A stretch of 64,000 bases of DNA from Oscarella lobularis. Its lineage: Eukaryota; Porifera; Homoscleromorpha; Homosclerophorida; Oscarellidae. Below the pieces are notes generated by a model. The model did no database searches. It was given only the letters and a program-made list of their open reading frames with translations, and had not been told where the DNA came from. The position numbers and the translations under genes were made by a program. Below are positions 10,687 to 22,344 of the stretch, piece after piece. Every line of letters begins with the position of its first letter. The stretch's first letter is position 1. Location: the NCBI RefSeq assembly GCF_947507565.1, contig NC_089175.1, forward strand, positions 7,181,733 through 7,245,732. Reading direction: 5' to 3'.

Positions 10687-12672
10687 CTACATATTCTCGT
10701 ACGTCATTTTATGAAATGTTGGCCTTTTATCCGGAACCGAGTTCCAACAGCTAACCATGATGTCGTATCTACGTCAGTACAAAGATTAAATAATGTTTCG
10801 TAACTCGTCATTCATCAGTGCGTACAATGTTTGCGAGCAATTTCTCGGTTTACTCATACGATAGTCAGATTTTCCGGTGAGCAACTCAAACAACTTTTCG
10901 ACAGGTATTCCAGGATAGGGAGTTCCACCCAGAGTCGCTATTTCCCAAAGAACGATTCCGTAGGACCAGCTAGGAAAAAGAAGACTTATTTAAGTTTTCT
11001 CGTGTTATACTTTACTGCACTTACACGTCGCTATATTCACTGTACGTTGCATAAAGAAGCACTTCAGGTGCACACCACCGAAAGGGAATAACCCCGCCCT
11101 ACATGTAAAAATGTTGGTGGATATCTTACATCTTGTATAAATATCGCACGCGCGACGTTTTTCGGTAGTACGCGGCTGACTGGAGATCTTTAGCTAGTCC
11201 AAAATCAGATATCTTCAATTGTTGTCCTGCGCAGACAAGAACGTTTCTTGCCGCCAGATCGCGATGAACGCACTAAAGACCAAATTTCTTTGAATTCAAC
11301 TTTCAACTAGCGTTTAATTTTTCATACTCCTTTGGAGACGACAAACTTCATTCCCTCGGCGATTTGCTGTGCAAATGCAAATTGTTTGCTATCGTCTACA
11401 CCAATGCTTCTCAATTTGCGTAGATAACGATGTAAGTCTCCGAGCTCGGCGTATTCCATTACAATTCTACTCAAGTCTAAGACAGGGTCTCATATTAATT
11501 CATTAATCGAGTGTTTCCTCCACGTTTTTTGCCTAATCTTACATTTTTCCTCAATGCAATAACCGTATACGTGAATGACGTGTTCGTGTTGACCGAGCTT
11601 GACAAGCAGTTCGGCTTCTTTTTGAAGCTCCTTTGCGTTGATCCCTTCTTGGTCTATAGACATGCATGAGAACATTTAAACACTAAATCTTCTTTATGAA
11701 GATGCGTTTACTTTTGAGCATTTTTATTGCAATTTGCCTATCATGAATTTTCTTTTGTTTACACGCAGTTCTTAACTTTCCTTCGGTCACCGTGCCAAAC
11801 TGCCCTTCTCCTAAGAGATAAAGCATCAGTTTTGCAATTTTTCTAAACGGTTGTCGATATTGCGTTCACCAAGTGATTTTCCAATGAAAAGGCAGTCAGT
11901 TGGGATGATCTTAGATCCGTTCCAAACCTGCAGTTCCTTAGAATAAGCTAAGTTGTCGGAGCTATCATTCGCAGTAAATTGGTCCGAAAGTTGCTTTCGC
12001 TTTAGCGCCATAATAGCAGCGGCTCCGACACTAAGAAGGAGCACGGCAGTGGCGGATACCGTAGCAGAAATAGTCGCAGTCCGTAAAGAGGTAAAGGCAC
12101 CGGACGTAACGTTTGGAAATGAAGTTCTATTTGGATGGGATGCATTTTGATATGAGGTTTCAATTAGAGAAGATGTTTTCATTGTCGGCGTTTGTGTAGG
12201 AACATTTTTATTAGGCTGAATGTTGGCGACCACTCTGCAGCAACTTTCTGTATGGTGTTGGGGACGGCACGTGAAATTACTCTGAGTCGCGTTGATTGAA
12301 GCACCACCTCTGATTGTCAAGAGACGAGTGCGTCGGGATTTACGTGTTACTAAGTGTGTTTTACTTTCGCTCATCGCTTCCCATATAAACTCGCGATTGG
12401 CTCCTTCCTCGTCTATGCAAGTAACGTTGACGACTTCTTGTCTCTTTAGAGACATGGAAATCGTATCATAGAATATCTTTTCCCTAAACTGGCAGCAGCA
12501 GCTTTTGTCACCACATATCTCTCCAGTTTGTACCGGACGGGAACCGAATGCGAGGAGAAGGTAGCCTAGGCAGCACAGAAATCGCATATAATATATACAC
12601 TTAGAAAGTCAGGAAGCCGACGTGTAGTATAGAGCTCTAACCTGTGACCAATACTTGACAGGAAGAGTCCAT
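10687..12672 (-). CDS. Ig-type receptor tyrosine kinase RTK2
   Basis: The signal peptide is split over exon 1 (ATG at 12,672) and exon 2, reading [14 protein letters not shown] after the junction. The ectodomain is one Ig-like domain preceded by a cysteine cluster (CGDKSCCCQ), with a Ser/Thr stalk, then a transmembrane helix near 12,000-12,090. The DNLAY juxtamembrane tyrosine motif is present. Kinase exons give [42 protein letters not shown] and a last exon [13 protein letters not shown]. Unlike RTK1 and RTK3, there is no intron between the signal exon and the Ig exon. Kinase parts are close to RTK1, while the ectodomain is strongly diverged. Confidence 0.88.
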
Positions 12673-14051
12673 GCTTTGTAGATAGAAAGTCGCCTTCAAA
12701 TGTCCAACTGGCTTGTGACGAGCGAGTTTACTCCGTTTATATACCCTAGAAGTGCTGCCTAATAGCTCGGGCGTTCACTGATAGCTTCCGACTTTAGCTA
12801 AATGGGACACATCCTATGGGGTCATGGGTGGAAGCTTATAGCAATATGTGCCAGAAGGGAAGCTAAAAGGTCGCTCCTTAGAAGATTCTGTCGAATAAAG
12901 TACCGACATCATGCAGACTTGTGCTTTGCTTTTAACTGACTATTATTAAAGAACGCTCCTAATCTCGAACCACCCTCAAGAAACATTTATGATCGTAAAT
13001 ATAATATCGTTCTCGATCCCTACTTTCTCATTCTTTCTTATTCCTTCTTATCCCCGGCCGTCTCTTTCACCTTCGCACACTCGCCCTATACGAAAACATC
13101 ATCAGTCGTAAGTAAAAAGATTATGTAATAAGACTGTACTCTTGCCGCCCTTTGCAAAAGAACTTTACAAAATCACTTGTTTTCATACCTGCTGACGCTC
13201 TTCGAGAGTAATTTAACTTATACCCAACAAAACGTGCCCGCACACCGTCGTAATCTCGTTCGATGAGGTGCTGCGTTTTTACGGCGCACTTCCCGGGAAA
13301 CGATCTAACTATACGGGACTCGAACTCGTCGTCATCTCGTGATGAACTTTCATGGCTGTTGTCGAACGCGAGAACGGTTTTTGCGTCGAAGCAGTGGGCT
13401 GAAGACGGTAAACGAGCAAGAAAGATTGCGCTAGCTAGTCTTTAGAAAGTCGGGGTCCCATTGGGGAAACGTCGTCGTTTCGAGGCGCAACTTCATTCCA
13501 TTCGCTTCGATGTCGCTCAGGTGAGTAATATCAGTGAACGAAAGGCAGTTTGACTAGTTAGAGCGAGACAGTGCCTTCTTGGAGGGTTCCTACTAGTAGT
13601 AATTGACCTACTTCGATCCCCTCCCTGTCTTCGCACGTACCTGAGTAAGACGTCCAATCAGCACCCTTAGCTTAGCCGCCGAATGATCAAACGACATCTG
13701 CGCTGATACTCCAGCGTCGATTCCGTGCCTAGAAAGCCATATTTCGAATAGATTGTATCGATGAGGCGAGGCCGAACCACGAGCGATCCTTAATTAATTA
13801 CACATCGATCCCAACGTAAGCCGTCACCCGACCGCTTATGTGGCGGCGCACTGAACTAAGAAGAGAAATTAAGGTTTCTCTGAAACGTAGTTGACCAACC
13901 AGAATGTACGTTTTGGTGGCGTGATACCAATGACGTTACATGAAGTGTTGATGCAATCTGAGCAACATCCGCTCTTCTTCACGAGCCCTCGTGTCCGATA
14001 GGTTCTCTAAACGCAGTATAGCATCTGCCATTTCAAAAGATTGTTCTATAG
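12673..14051. other. Divergent spacer RTK2/relic gene C
   Basis: A TATATA element near 12,736-12,745 fits the minus-strand RTK2 promoter. Bases 13,260-13,560 match 17,900-18,130 in the next spacer. No coding gene is supported. Confidence 0.6.
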
Positions 14052-14293
14052 ACTAATGTTGTTCTGTGGTTGCTCCACGTTTCTCCGAGGTCAACTGGTT
14101 ACGTCTGGAGAATATTGCCCCAGCGGAGACATCTCGTAGACAAAGCGGTTTACCCGGTCGCCTCTTAAACTGTAGACTAAAGTTGTTCTGCGGTTGCTCC
14201 ATGTTTCTCCGAGGTCAAATGATTACAGTACGTCTGGGGAATATTGCCTCAGCGGAGACGTCGCGTAGACAAAACGGTTTACCCGGTCGCCTC
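14052..14293. repeat. Local tandem duplication of about 120 bases
   Basis: Two adjacent copies (about 14,052-14,165 and 14,172-14,293) share GACTAA, GTTGTTCTG, GGTTGCTCCA, TTTCTCCGAGGTCAA and a shared end CGGTTTACCCGGTCGCCTCT. The next cassette has a single diverged copy at 19,755-19,880, so the doubling is specific to this spacer. Confidence 0.75.
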
Positions 14294-14823
14294 TTTCGTT
14301 GACAAAATTAGCACATTAATTAATGAATAGAGTATCGTCTGCAGGTGACGTTAGGGAATTCTTTTTCCCCGTACTGATCATTTCCTTAGCATCCACTCGC
14401 GAACAGATAATTATAATGAGCTAAACGAAGATCATGTTTGCACTCCAACTGCAATGCTTGAGAACGGGTTCAATTGAAGTGACATGAGATATTTTGAAAA
14501 GGACTCAGCCCCTAGAGCTTTTGAGTGCCGATCTGGGATGTTTTAGTACTAGGGGGCCGGACGTCCTGTCGTATTAGAGAGGGTGTTTAGATAGATAATG
14601 TAACCGCACGGGGAAGCACCTTCGTTAAATTGCTCCTACATACGAGAATAGATTGGAACTCTTCAAGTTCTCCGCGTTTCGCTGCGGTTAGCTTAAGCGC
14701 TTTCTAGGGATCATGCACCCACCTAAACAAGGAAATTGAGTTGCAGCTTCTCTATATATAATGCTGAGAAAACGGTAGAACTAAGCATTTAAGAGGTCAA
14801 ATAAGGGCATGCATTCGTTTGAA
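14294..14823. other. Promoter remnant of secreted gene C
   Basis: This matches the upstream region of gene D (about 19,890-20,420), including a TATATATAA box near 14,753-14,761. The gene it served survives only as its first exon. Confidence 0.6.
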
Positions 14824-14967
14824 ATGAAGTTTCTGTTCATTCTCCTTGTAATCCGGCACACGTTTTTGGCTTTTATAACTCATAATCCAAAAACGATTTG
14901 CTTTCTTAAAATTGCGGATACGTTATACGTACAAAGTTACAGCAGCACTAATACTTTTAAGGCGTGA
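14824..14967 (+). pseudogene. Relic of secreted family member C (signal-peptide exon only)
   Basis: The start MKFLFILLVIRHTFLA matches the signal-peptide exons of A, B, D and E, and the promoter is recognisable. The family exon 2 and exon 3 (RLGVDKNG and HFLVSM blocks) are absent; the frame runs into unrelated codons and stops at 14,965-14,967, only 62 bases from the end of RTK3. A deletion has removed the body of the gene. A 47-residue peptide could still be made, but I think it is dead. Confidence 0.7.
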
Positions 14968-15029
14968 GTCAAAAGCAAAAAAATTTAAGAACAGAGAAAA
15001 TCACTGCGAAACTTTGGTTGCTTCATATG

Positions 15030-17033
15030 TTATACATCACTAACTCGCATATTCTTGGACGAGATGCGAAGAAACGTTGGCCTTTTATCAGGAACCGAGT
15101 TCCAACAGCTAACCATGATGTCGTATCTACGTCAGTACAAAGATTCAATAATTTTTCGTAACTCGTCATTCATCAGTGCGTACAATTTTTGAGAGCAATT
15201 TCTTGGTTTAGTCATACGATAGCCAGATTTTCCGGTAAGCAACTCGAACAACTTTTCGACAGGTATTCCAGGATAGGGAGTTCCTCCCATCGTCGCTATT
15301 TCCCAGAGAACTATCCCGTAGGACCAGCTGAGAAAATAGAGGAATAACATCATCTAGCTTAGAGCTTTAATTTATTTACTACACTTACACGTCGCTATAT
15401 TCACTGTACGTCGCATATAGAAGCACTTCAGGTGCACACCACCGAAACGGAATAACTCCGCCCTATATGTAAAACGTATTGACTTTTGTGGTGATATCTT
15501 ATCCGCATTAACGTACACGCGACGTTTTTCGGTAGTAGGCAGCTGACTGGAGATCTTTAGCGAGTCCAAAGTCGGATATCTTCAATCGTTGTTCTGCGCA
15601 GACAAGAACGTTTCTAGCTGCCAGATCGCGATGAACACACTAGGGACCAATTCATTCTTAATCAACTTTCAACACGTGTTCAATTTTTTAATTCATACTC
15701 CTTTGGAGACGACAAACTTCATTCCTTCGGCGATTTGCTGTGCAAATGCAAATTGCTTGCCATCGTCCAGTCCAACGCTTCTTAGTTTGCGTAGATGACG
15801 ATGTAAGTCTCCTTGCTCAGCGTATTCCATTACAATTCTACTCAAACCTAAGACAGAGTCTCAATATTAGCCACGTTTCTCCCTGACGATTTTTGCCTAA
15901 TCCTACATTTTTCTTCAATGCAATAACCGTAGACGTGAATGACGTTCTCGTGTTGACCGAGCTTGACAAGCAGTTCGGCTTCTTTTTGAAGTTCCTCTGC
16001 GTTGACCCCCTCTCGGTCTATAGACATTCGGGAGAATATAAATATTTCACAATGAATATTCCTAAATGTAGATGCGTTTACTTTTGAGCATTTTTATTGC
16101 AATTCGCCTATCATGAATTTTTCTTTGTTTACACACAGTTCTTAACTTTCCTTCGGTCACCGTGCCAAATTGTCCTTCTCCTATAAGATATAGCATCAGT
16201 TTTGCAATTTTCTAAACGGTTGTCGATATTGCGTTCACCAAGTGATTTTCCGATTAAAAGACAGTCAATTGGGATGATTTCGGATCCGTTCCAAACCTGC
16301 TGTTCCTTTAGGTCGAGAAGATAAGCTAAGTTGTCCGAGCTATCACTCGCAATATATTTGTCAGAAAGCCGCTTTCGCTTCAGCGCTATAATAACAGCGG
16401 CTCCGACACTAAAAAGGAGCACGGCAGTGGCGGACACCGTAGCAGAAATAGTCGCAGTCCGAAAAGAGCTATACGCAATGGACGATGCGTTTTGAAATAA
16501 CGTCCCATTTGAGTTAAATGTAGATTTGTGCTTGGCAATCACTGTGCAGCAACCCCGTGAATTGCCTTTATTTTTATCGTCTTTGAGACGGCAGACGAAT
16601 TGGCTTCGGGTCGCTTTGATTGAAGTGCCTTTGATTGTCAAGACATGAGCGTGTCCGGATCGATGTGTCACATTGAGTTCTTTACTTTCCCCAATCGCTT
16701 TCCACATAAAGTCGCGATTAGTTGCTTTTTCGTTTATGCAAGTAACTTTGACGACGTCTTCTCGCATCATGGAAATGGAAATCGTCTTATCGATGATTTT
16801 TCTTCCCATATGGCAGAAGCAGTCTATCAGAGATTGGGTAGAAGGCTTCGTTTGATCTGATTAGAGAAGGCTTTGGTCACTACATACCTTCAGTTTGTAC
16901 CGGACAGGAACCGATTGCGAGGAGAAGATAGCCTAGGCAGAGAATCGTACTACACATACTGTACTGTAGAGTCGCGGAAAGTCGACGTGCACTAGGGCTA
17001 ACCTGTGATCAATATTAGAGAGGAGAAGTTCAT
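15030..17033 (-). CDS. Ig-type receptor tyrosine kinase RTK3
   Basis: The signal peptide is split over two exons ([10 protein letters not shown], then [13 protein letters not shown]). The ectodomain has one Ig-like domain (VTCINE ... FMWKAIGES ... FVCRLK) and a short glycosylated stalk, followed by a transmembrane helix and the DNLAY motif. Kinase exons carry [36 protein letters not shown] and [19 protein letters not shown], with a last exon [13 protein letters not shown] and a stop at 15,030-15,032. The stalk is shorter than in RTK1. It is the only full receptor here whose tail-to-tail secreted partner has been lost. Confidence 0.88.
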
Positions 17034-18374
17034 GGTTTGTAGTTAGAAGTTTGCTTGCAACTGGCTTGTAACGGGCGAGTGTACAGCGTCTATATACCCA
17101 AGTGATGTGGCACTAATAGCTCGGGGGTCACAGATGGCTTCCGACTTTAGCTATATATACTCATGGGGTCAGGTCATGGGTGGAAGCTTGTAGCTACAAC
17201 AAGGGGTGCCAGACAGCGTCGGACGCTAATGTGACTTCTTCATAGCCGCCATATATCAACGTTTCGCCTTGATATGTATTTGCTTTTTTGGCTGTAGTTG
17301 AGCAGCGTCCGACCAAGTGGCGTCGAGACATTGCTCCTCCCAAGGAGTAGCTCTCAATGCAAATGACTATACAGTACACAAACTGAGGAAGGGAACTAAG
17401 TTGCGCTTCTATGTCATCAAACAAGTTACGTCACCGAACCGCGCCTATAGTTATTTAGTAGCTATTCCTGTATCTAATTCTATGTGTGTGTCCAAGTTAT
17501 ATAATCGTTTTGGAACTGGAACTCGTAAACTGCAACATATCGACATCACACATTTATTATGCTTTCAACTGACTATATTTACAGTGCAGTATATTAATAG
17601 TACAGTATCTATGATTGTACTCCCTTATAGCTTCTCATTCCTTCTTATATCGCTTCTTTCACCCTCACACGCTCACCCTATACGTTGAATACATCATGAA
17701 TCATGAAAATGATTACTAGCAAAGGCTACATTTTTTCATAAAGCCACTCTTGCCTTTGCAAAATCTCTCTTGCTATCATTCCATCTGAAGCTCTTCGACA
17801 AAATAATATGCACGAGGTTCGGCCACTTTAAACACACCCGTCGCAGTCATATTCCGCGTCCTGCTCTCGTACAGCGCAATCCTAAACTGTACGGGACTCG
17901 TCCTCGTCGCTCGCGCTAGATATCACGTGATGAACTTTCATAGCTTTTTTCGAACGGGAGAATCGTTTTTTCGTCGAAGTAGCTTGCGTAAGGCGTTAAA
18001 CGTGCAAGAATATTGCGCAGAGCTGGTCCTTAGCAAATCGGGGTCTTATTAGGGAAAAGTCGTCGTTTCGATGCACAACTTCATTCCATTCTCTCCGACG
18101 TCACTCTGGTGAGTAATAACAAAGGAAGCAAGGCAGTGTGACTTGTAAGAGTGAGACAGAGCCTCTTTGGAAGGTTCATACTAGTAGTAATTGACCTTCT
18201 ACTCTTCCCTGCCTTCGCACATACGAAAGACGTCAATTTACGCCCTTAGTGGAGCCTTCAAGGCATCATACTACTGCTACGACACCTGCACTAACGCTCA
18301 AACGTCGATTCCGTGTCCAGAAATCCATAATTGGCATAGATCGTTGTGTCAAAGTGACGTTTCGCCAAAAGAGA
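17034..18374. other. Upstream region of RTK3 and spacer
   Basis: A TATATA element at about 17,090-17,097 fits the RTK3 promoter. The block at 17,290-17,430 matches 6,240-6,440, and 17,900-18,180 matches 13,290-13,600. No gene is visible. Confidence 0.6.
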
Positions 18375-18605
18375 AGGGAATGTCTTAGAGAGGCTCCTGC
18401 TGTTCTCACCAATTGCCCCGTAGCCCTTATTATAAGGAGAAAAGATCTTTTTGAATCTTCTAAAAAATCCAACCAATGTCAATTCCGAAAACATAACCCT
18501 TTCATAAAAGAATTTATTGTTGTTGCTTTAAAATTGCGTTTTTACCTCCATGAAAACGGTCCCACATCATTCGCTTGTAAAGAAACCGTCTCCAGCTATT
18601 TCCCA
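18375..18605 (-). pseudogene. Second OXSM fragment in the RTK array
   Basis: Near 18,380-18,430 the sequence resembles the OXSM exon at about 31,280-31,330. Near 18,520-18,600 it resembles the OXSM exon at about 31,800-31,870 (the antisense string ACCTCCATGAAAACG is shared). Order and orientation are as in the intact gene, with internal loss and broken frame. It is an independent or older sister of the fragment at 6,900. Confidence 0.6.
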
Positions 18606-20360
18606 TGCACTAAGAGATTCCTACAATGTACAAGGCTCGTATTTTCTTAATTTAGAGCAATACAGTCTTATTTTTATTTGCACGTCGCCAATTAATTATT
18701 CATTAGAAAAGAAACAACATAGTTGAAATCATAGGGAACATCGATTCTCTTCAGTTTGAAATCTCTTCCGTTTGAATATGAGTTTTGTTTAGAAATTTCA
18801 AATGTCCTGGAGCCCTCTTTGAAAGTCGGAGAGTCTCTCAACGCAGTATGCGCATTATCAGACACGGAAAATAGAGAAAGTTTTCGTGGAATCTTATTCA
18901 AAAGTTTACCAGGTAAACCCGGCAGCCAACTCTACACTTTGAGACGTCGACGACCTCAACGAAGGAGCAATGAATTCGTTAGGTTCATCCCTTCTCAGGC
19001 TCCCTATAGTTCAAACAGAAATAATCCACCTTGTCGCAAGATAGTATTGGCTACGCTTCCTAAACCAAAGTCGCCATTTGTGAGGTCTGAAGTCAATGTA
19101 TGAGTGGAGCGTGTAGGAATTTAGTATGGGTGTTCGAATGTTCTCCATACCCTTGGGTCGTTGAAAGTATTTTAATTGACTATGGCGATGCCGCATCCGT
19201 CTTCTGTTTTCTGTCCTTCATCTATTTTGTTATCGACTGGGAGACGTATGATGCAGTTCGCATTCCTCTATAGCTACGCAGTTCGCGCTATACGGTTCCA
19301 ATCGATAAGGAAATGGCCAAAAGTAAGGAGACCGCATAAAGCGAAGCCAAACCGCGAGCGATATGCGTGCATACCTAACCGAACTCTAACCCAAGGCTTA
19401 TATCTCAGCGTCAGCCTTCACCCGACCGCTTATGTGGCCGCTCACTAAAATAAAAAGAAATCACCATAAGGTCTTTCTGAAACATAGATGACCAACCTGG
19501 AAGCACAGAGGGCGGTGCCGGCTTTGGATGGCGTGATATCGAAGTGACGTTACTGTTCTAATTGGTTATTGATCGCAAGTGAGCTGCACTTGTATGATGA
19601 CGTACGTGGGCGCTTGACTCTGTCGACCAAAGTATGATGATCGCATGTTTTTACATGCTATCGGAAGTGTTCTTTATCACCATTTGCTCTTCGTCTCGAG
19701 CCCCTCCAGTCCGATAGGCTCTAGAAGCGCATCTCTTCGATTTCAACAGATGGTTCTATAGACTAGAGTTGTTCTGCGGTTGCTGCATGTGTGTCCAAGG
19801 CCGAATGATTACGTCTGGTGGCTATTGCCCCAGTTGAGACGTGGAGACGAAACGGTTTACGCGTTCTCAATCGCCTCTGTTAAAATTAGCACATTAATGA
19901 GGACGGTGTTGTCCGTTTCGAATTTCCAGGAAACGTAGACGAATTCCGGTTCTGCGTACAGATCATATCTCCTTAGTATCCGCTGTCACACAGGTGATTA
20001 ATGAGCTAAACGACGCTCATGTTTAAGGAGTTGTTGAAGACAGATTCTGTCCTCATCATGTTTTCAAGTTTGCAATTGAAGTGACATAAGAGATGTCTGA
20101 CAAGGGTTCAGCCTAGAGCTTTTGAGTGCCGGTCTGCGATGTTTTGGTCCTACAGGGCCGGACGTCCTGTTGTATTAGGGAGTGTTTAGATAGGTAATGC
20201 AACCGCGGGGAAGCACCTTCGTTAAATTGTTACTACAAGCGAGAATAGATTAGCAGTGATGGGAGAGGAACTCTTCAAGGTCTCCGTGTCTTGTCGCGGT
20301 TAGCCTAAGCGCTTTCCAGTGATCACCCACCTAAACGAGGTAATTGAGTTGAAGTTCCTA
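18606..20360. other. Spacer before gene D
   Basis: A plus-strand open frame at 18,756-19,103 (115 codons, with an Ig-like string LKVGESLNAVCAL) has a competing minus-strand frame at 18,692-18,901, and neither is repeated in other cassettes. I cannot decide whether either is an exon. From 19,745 on, the sequence matches the promoter-side spacer of relic gene C. Confidence 0.45.
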
Positions 20361-20367
20361 TATATAA
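20361..20367 (+). promoter_or_regulatory. TATA box of secreted gene D
   Basis: TATATAA lies 54 bases before the ATG at 20,422, the same spacing as in A, B and E. The surrounding 150 bases match the gene C promoter and the orphan promoter at 29,575-29,810. Confidence 0.55.
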
Positions 20368-20421
20368 TGCAGAGAGAACGGTAGAGCTAAGCATTTGAGA
20401 GGTCAAGGACGCTTGCTTGAA

Positions 20422-21164
20422 ATGAAGTCTCTGATCCTTCTCCTTGTAGTCGGGCGCACATTTTCAGCAGCTATTCCTGATAGCGAGGCAGATTGCAAAG
20501 AGGTAGTTCGATCTATGTATTCGCCGCTATTTATTAAATACCTTTTCAGCTAAACCCTATGGAGCTTGACGACATGCAGATGCCTTTGGCTTTGATCAGA
20601 CCTGGCCTCCGCTTCTTTTCATTTGCCTCTCCTGGCGTCAAGTCACCCGTAAACATTTTTCTAATGATCATGTCCGACCCAGTTGCTAAATCTTTCATCT
20701 GGTCCACATATCTCTATCAACAGCGCTTAGGCGTGGATAAAAATGGGACTATAGTACTTGATTCTGAGGTTGTCATAGCTCCCCACTTTCTTCCTGAACG
20801 TTGGTTTAATTAAAATTTCCGATGTCTTTAGAATATCACCACGTTTAAAGTTGTACGTCTGTGCGACTCCACGCCGCAAGAAGAGGCTATCTGCGCTATT
20901 CGGCGCAAAAGCGGCAACGAAAGCCATTTTATTGTGTCGTTGAGTCATCAATCTTCTGAAAAAAAAGGATTTTCTGTTAAAAGTTGCGATGAAACTCCAA
21001 ACTCGGCAGAGTTTTGTGAGAGTCGTCAGCTAAGGAATTACGTTCACGTTCAGGTGCTCTTTTCTTCGGAGACTTTTCCGGAGAGTTTTCTTCGCCCGTT
21101 GAAGAAAAAAAGAAATTTAAATGTCAAGATAGTCGGTAAAAAGACAGTTCTTTACCAAAAGTAG
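20422..21164 (+). CDS. Secreted cysteine-rich protein, array family member D (short form)
   Basis: Three exons (20,422-20,502; 20,550-20,768; 20,832-21,164) give about 210 residues. The signal peptide is MKSLILLLVVGRTFSA. The family core is present: FIWSTYLYQQRLGVDKNG, TTFKV, CAIRR, HFIVSL, GFSVKSC. Compared with A and B (about 312 residues) it lacks the C-terminal cysteine-rich region. Its end is lysine-rich and does not align, so the last part may be frameshifted relative to the ancestor. The receptor that should face it at 21,425 is a dead fragment. Confidence 0.78.
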
Positions 21165-21424
21165 AAATTTTTGGGGAAATAACATCGATAGTTTTAACCT
21201 AACCTTTTGGTGCGTGATCTGCAAAAAATGTTGCATAGAGAACACATTGTGATGTGTAGAGAATTTATTGGAATGTTATACGTCATCAATGCATATACCG
21301 GTACGCGGAATTGTTTGCAGAAATGCTGTCCTTGTGTCCAGTTCCCAACTTGGCTTCATGCAGAAAATTGATTTAATTAATAATGTGTGGAATCACTTTT
21401 TGCTCGTGCCTACAATTTGTGGAG

Positions 21425-21710
21425 GAGCTTTTCTGTTTACTCATTCGATAGCCCGACTTCCAGGTGAGATATTTTCTACGAGAAAGGAGATCTGACCATT
21501 TCCCCAGAGAGCCCCAATTGTGTAAGACCAGCCACAATATATAGAGCTAGGGATCGCACTTTCCCACAGCACCACGTTGCTTTACAAACATAAGCGTACA
21601 CCTCATATTCTTCATGGAGATCCTTAGCAAGTCTCAAGCCGTATCCCTTCAACGTTTCTGGCTGCCTGCATGCATGATCGCGGCGAACGCACTATAAGAG
21701 CGATTCTCTC
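21425..21710 (-). pseudogene. Decayed receptor tyrosine kinase fragment
   Basis: Read on the minus strand, the stretch aligns with the kinase C-lobe exons of the intact receptors, from the PYPG/LLTG region (near 21,430-21,520) through the activation segment to the HRDL region (near 21,680). Frames and splice sites are lost. The Ig, membrane and N-lobe parts are not found. It stands exactly where gene D would have its convergent receptor. Confidence 0.7.
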
Positions 21711-22290
21711 CGAATCAGGGGTCCCACGCTTGATAGAGACATGCCATCTATGCACCGCAGTTTGCATACCTTGCGTGCCAATCAAACGAGGTCAACATGC
21801 CATGTCCTGTAGAGACGAGGTACTTTTCTTCAACAGCCCAATGCTGATTCACTTTCATTCAGTCCGACTTTATGAATACAAACGCAAGGCAACAGACTCT
21901 ATTTCGTACTTTCTTCGCGGATCGCGTTTAGATGTTCTCCTTTTGGTGGAAAATCGGTGACACTTACTAGGTGAGTAATCGACCCGCCTCCGCATACCAA
22001 ACGTCTTACGCGTGAGCAGGGAGGAAGAGAGGCCCTTGCTAATTAAATAGGTCTTAATTCTGTCTTAGAAACCTTGTTGTTTGCGTCGGTGTTGACCCGC
22101 AACCGTGGCTCTTATGACAAGGTTGTTGACCTGCATGAACCAACCACAGTGTAAAGGATGTTGGTGACCGCACAGTGCGCTAAGTATACATACGCATTCC
22201 TTCCATTCCATCGCGACGTCGTGACGGTAACACTGCTCAGAGAAAGAGTTTAGCGTCATATCTTTTCTTGTGTTTCCGCTTCCATTCGTA
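21711..22290. other. Spacer before the secreted Ig gene
   Basis: No gene is seen. A TATAAAA box at 22,291-22,297 lies 48 bases before the next start codon. Confidence 0.5.
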
Positions 22291-22344
22291 TATAAAAGCG
22301 CAGTGCGTAGTTTGTGAAAGACATAAGGCTAGAGTCTCAACCTC

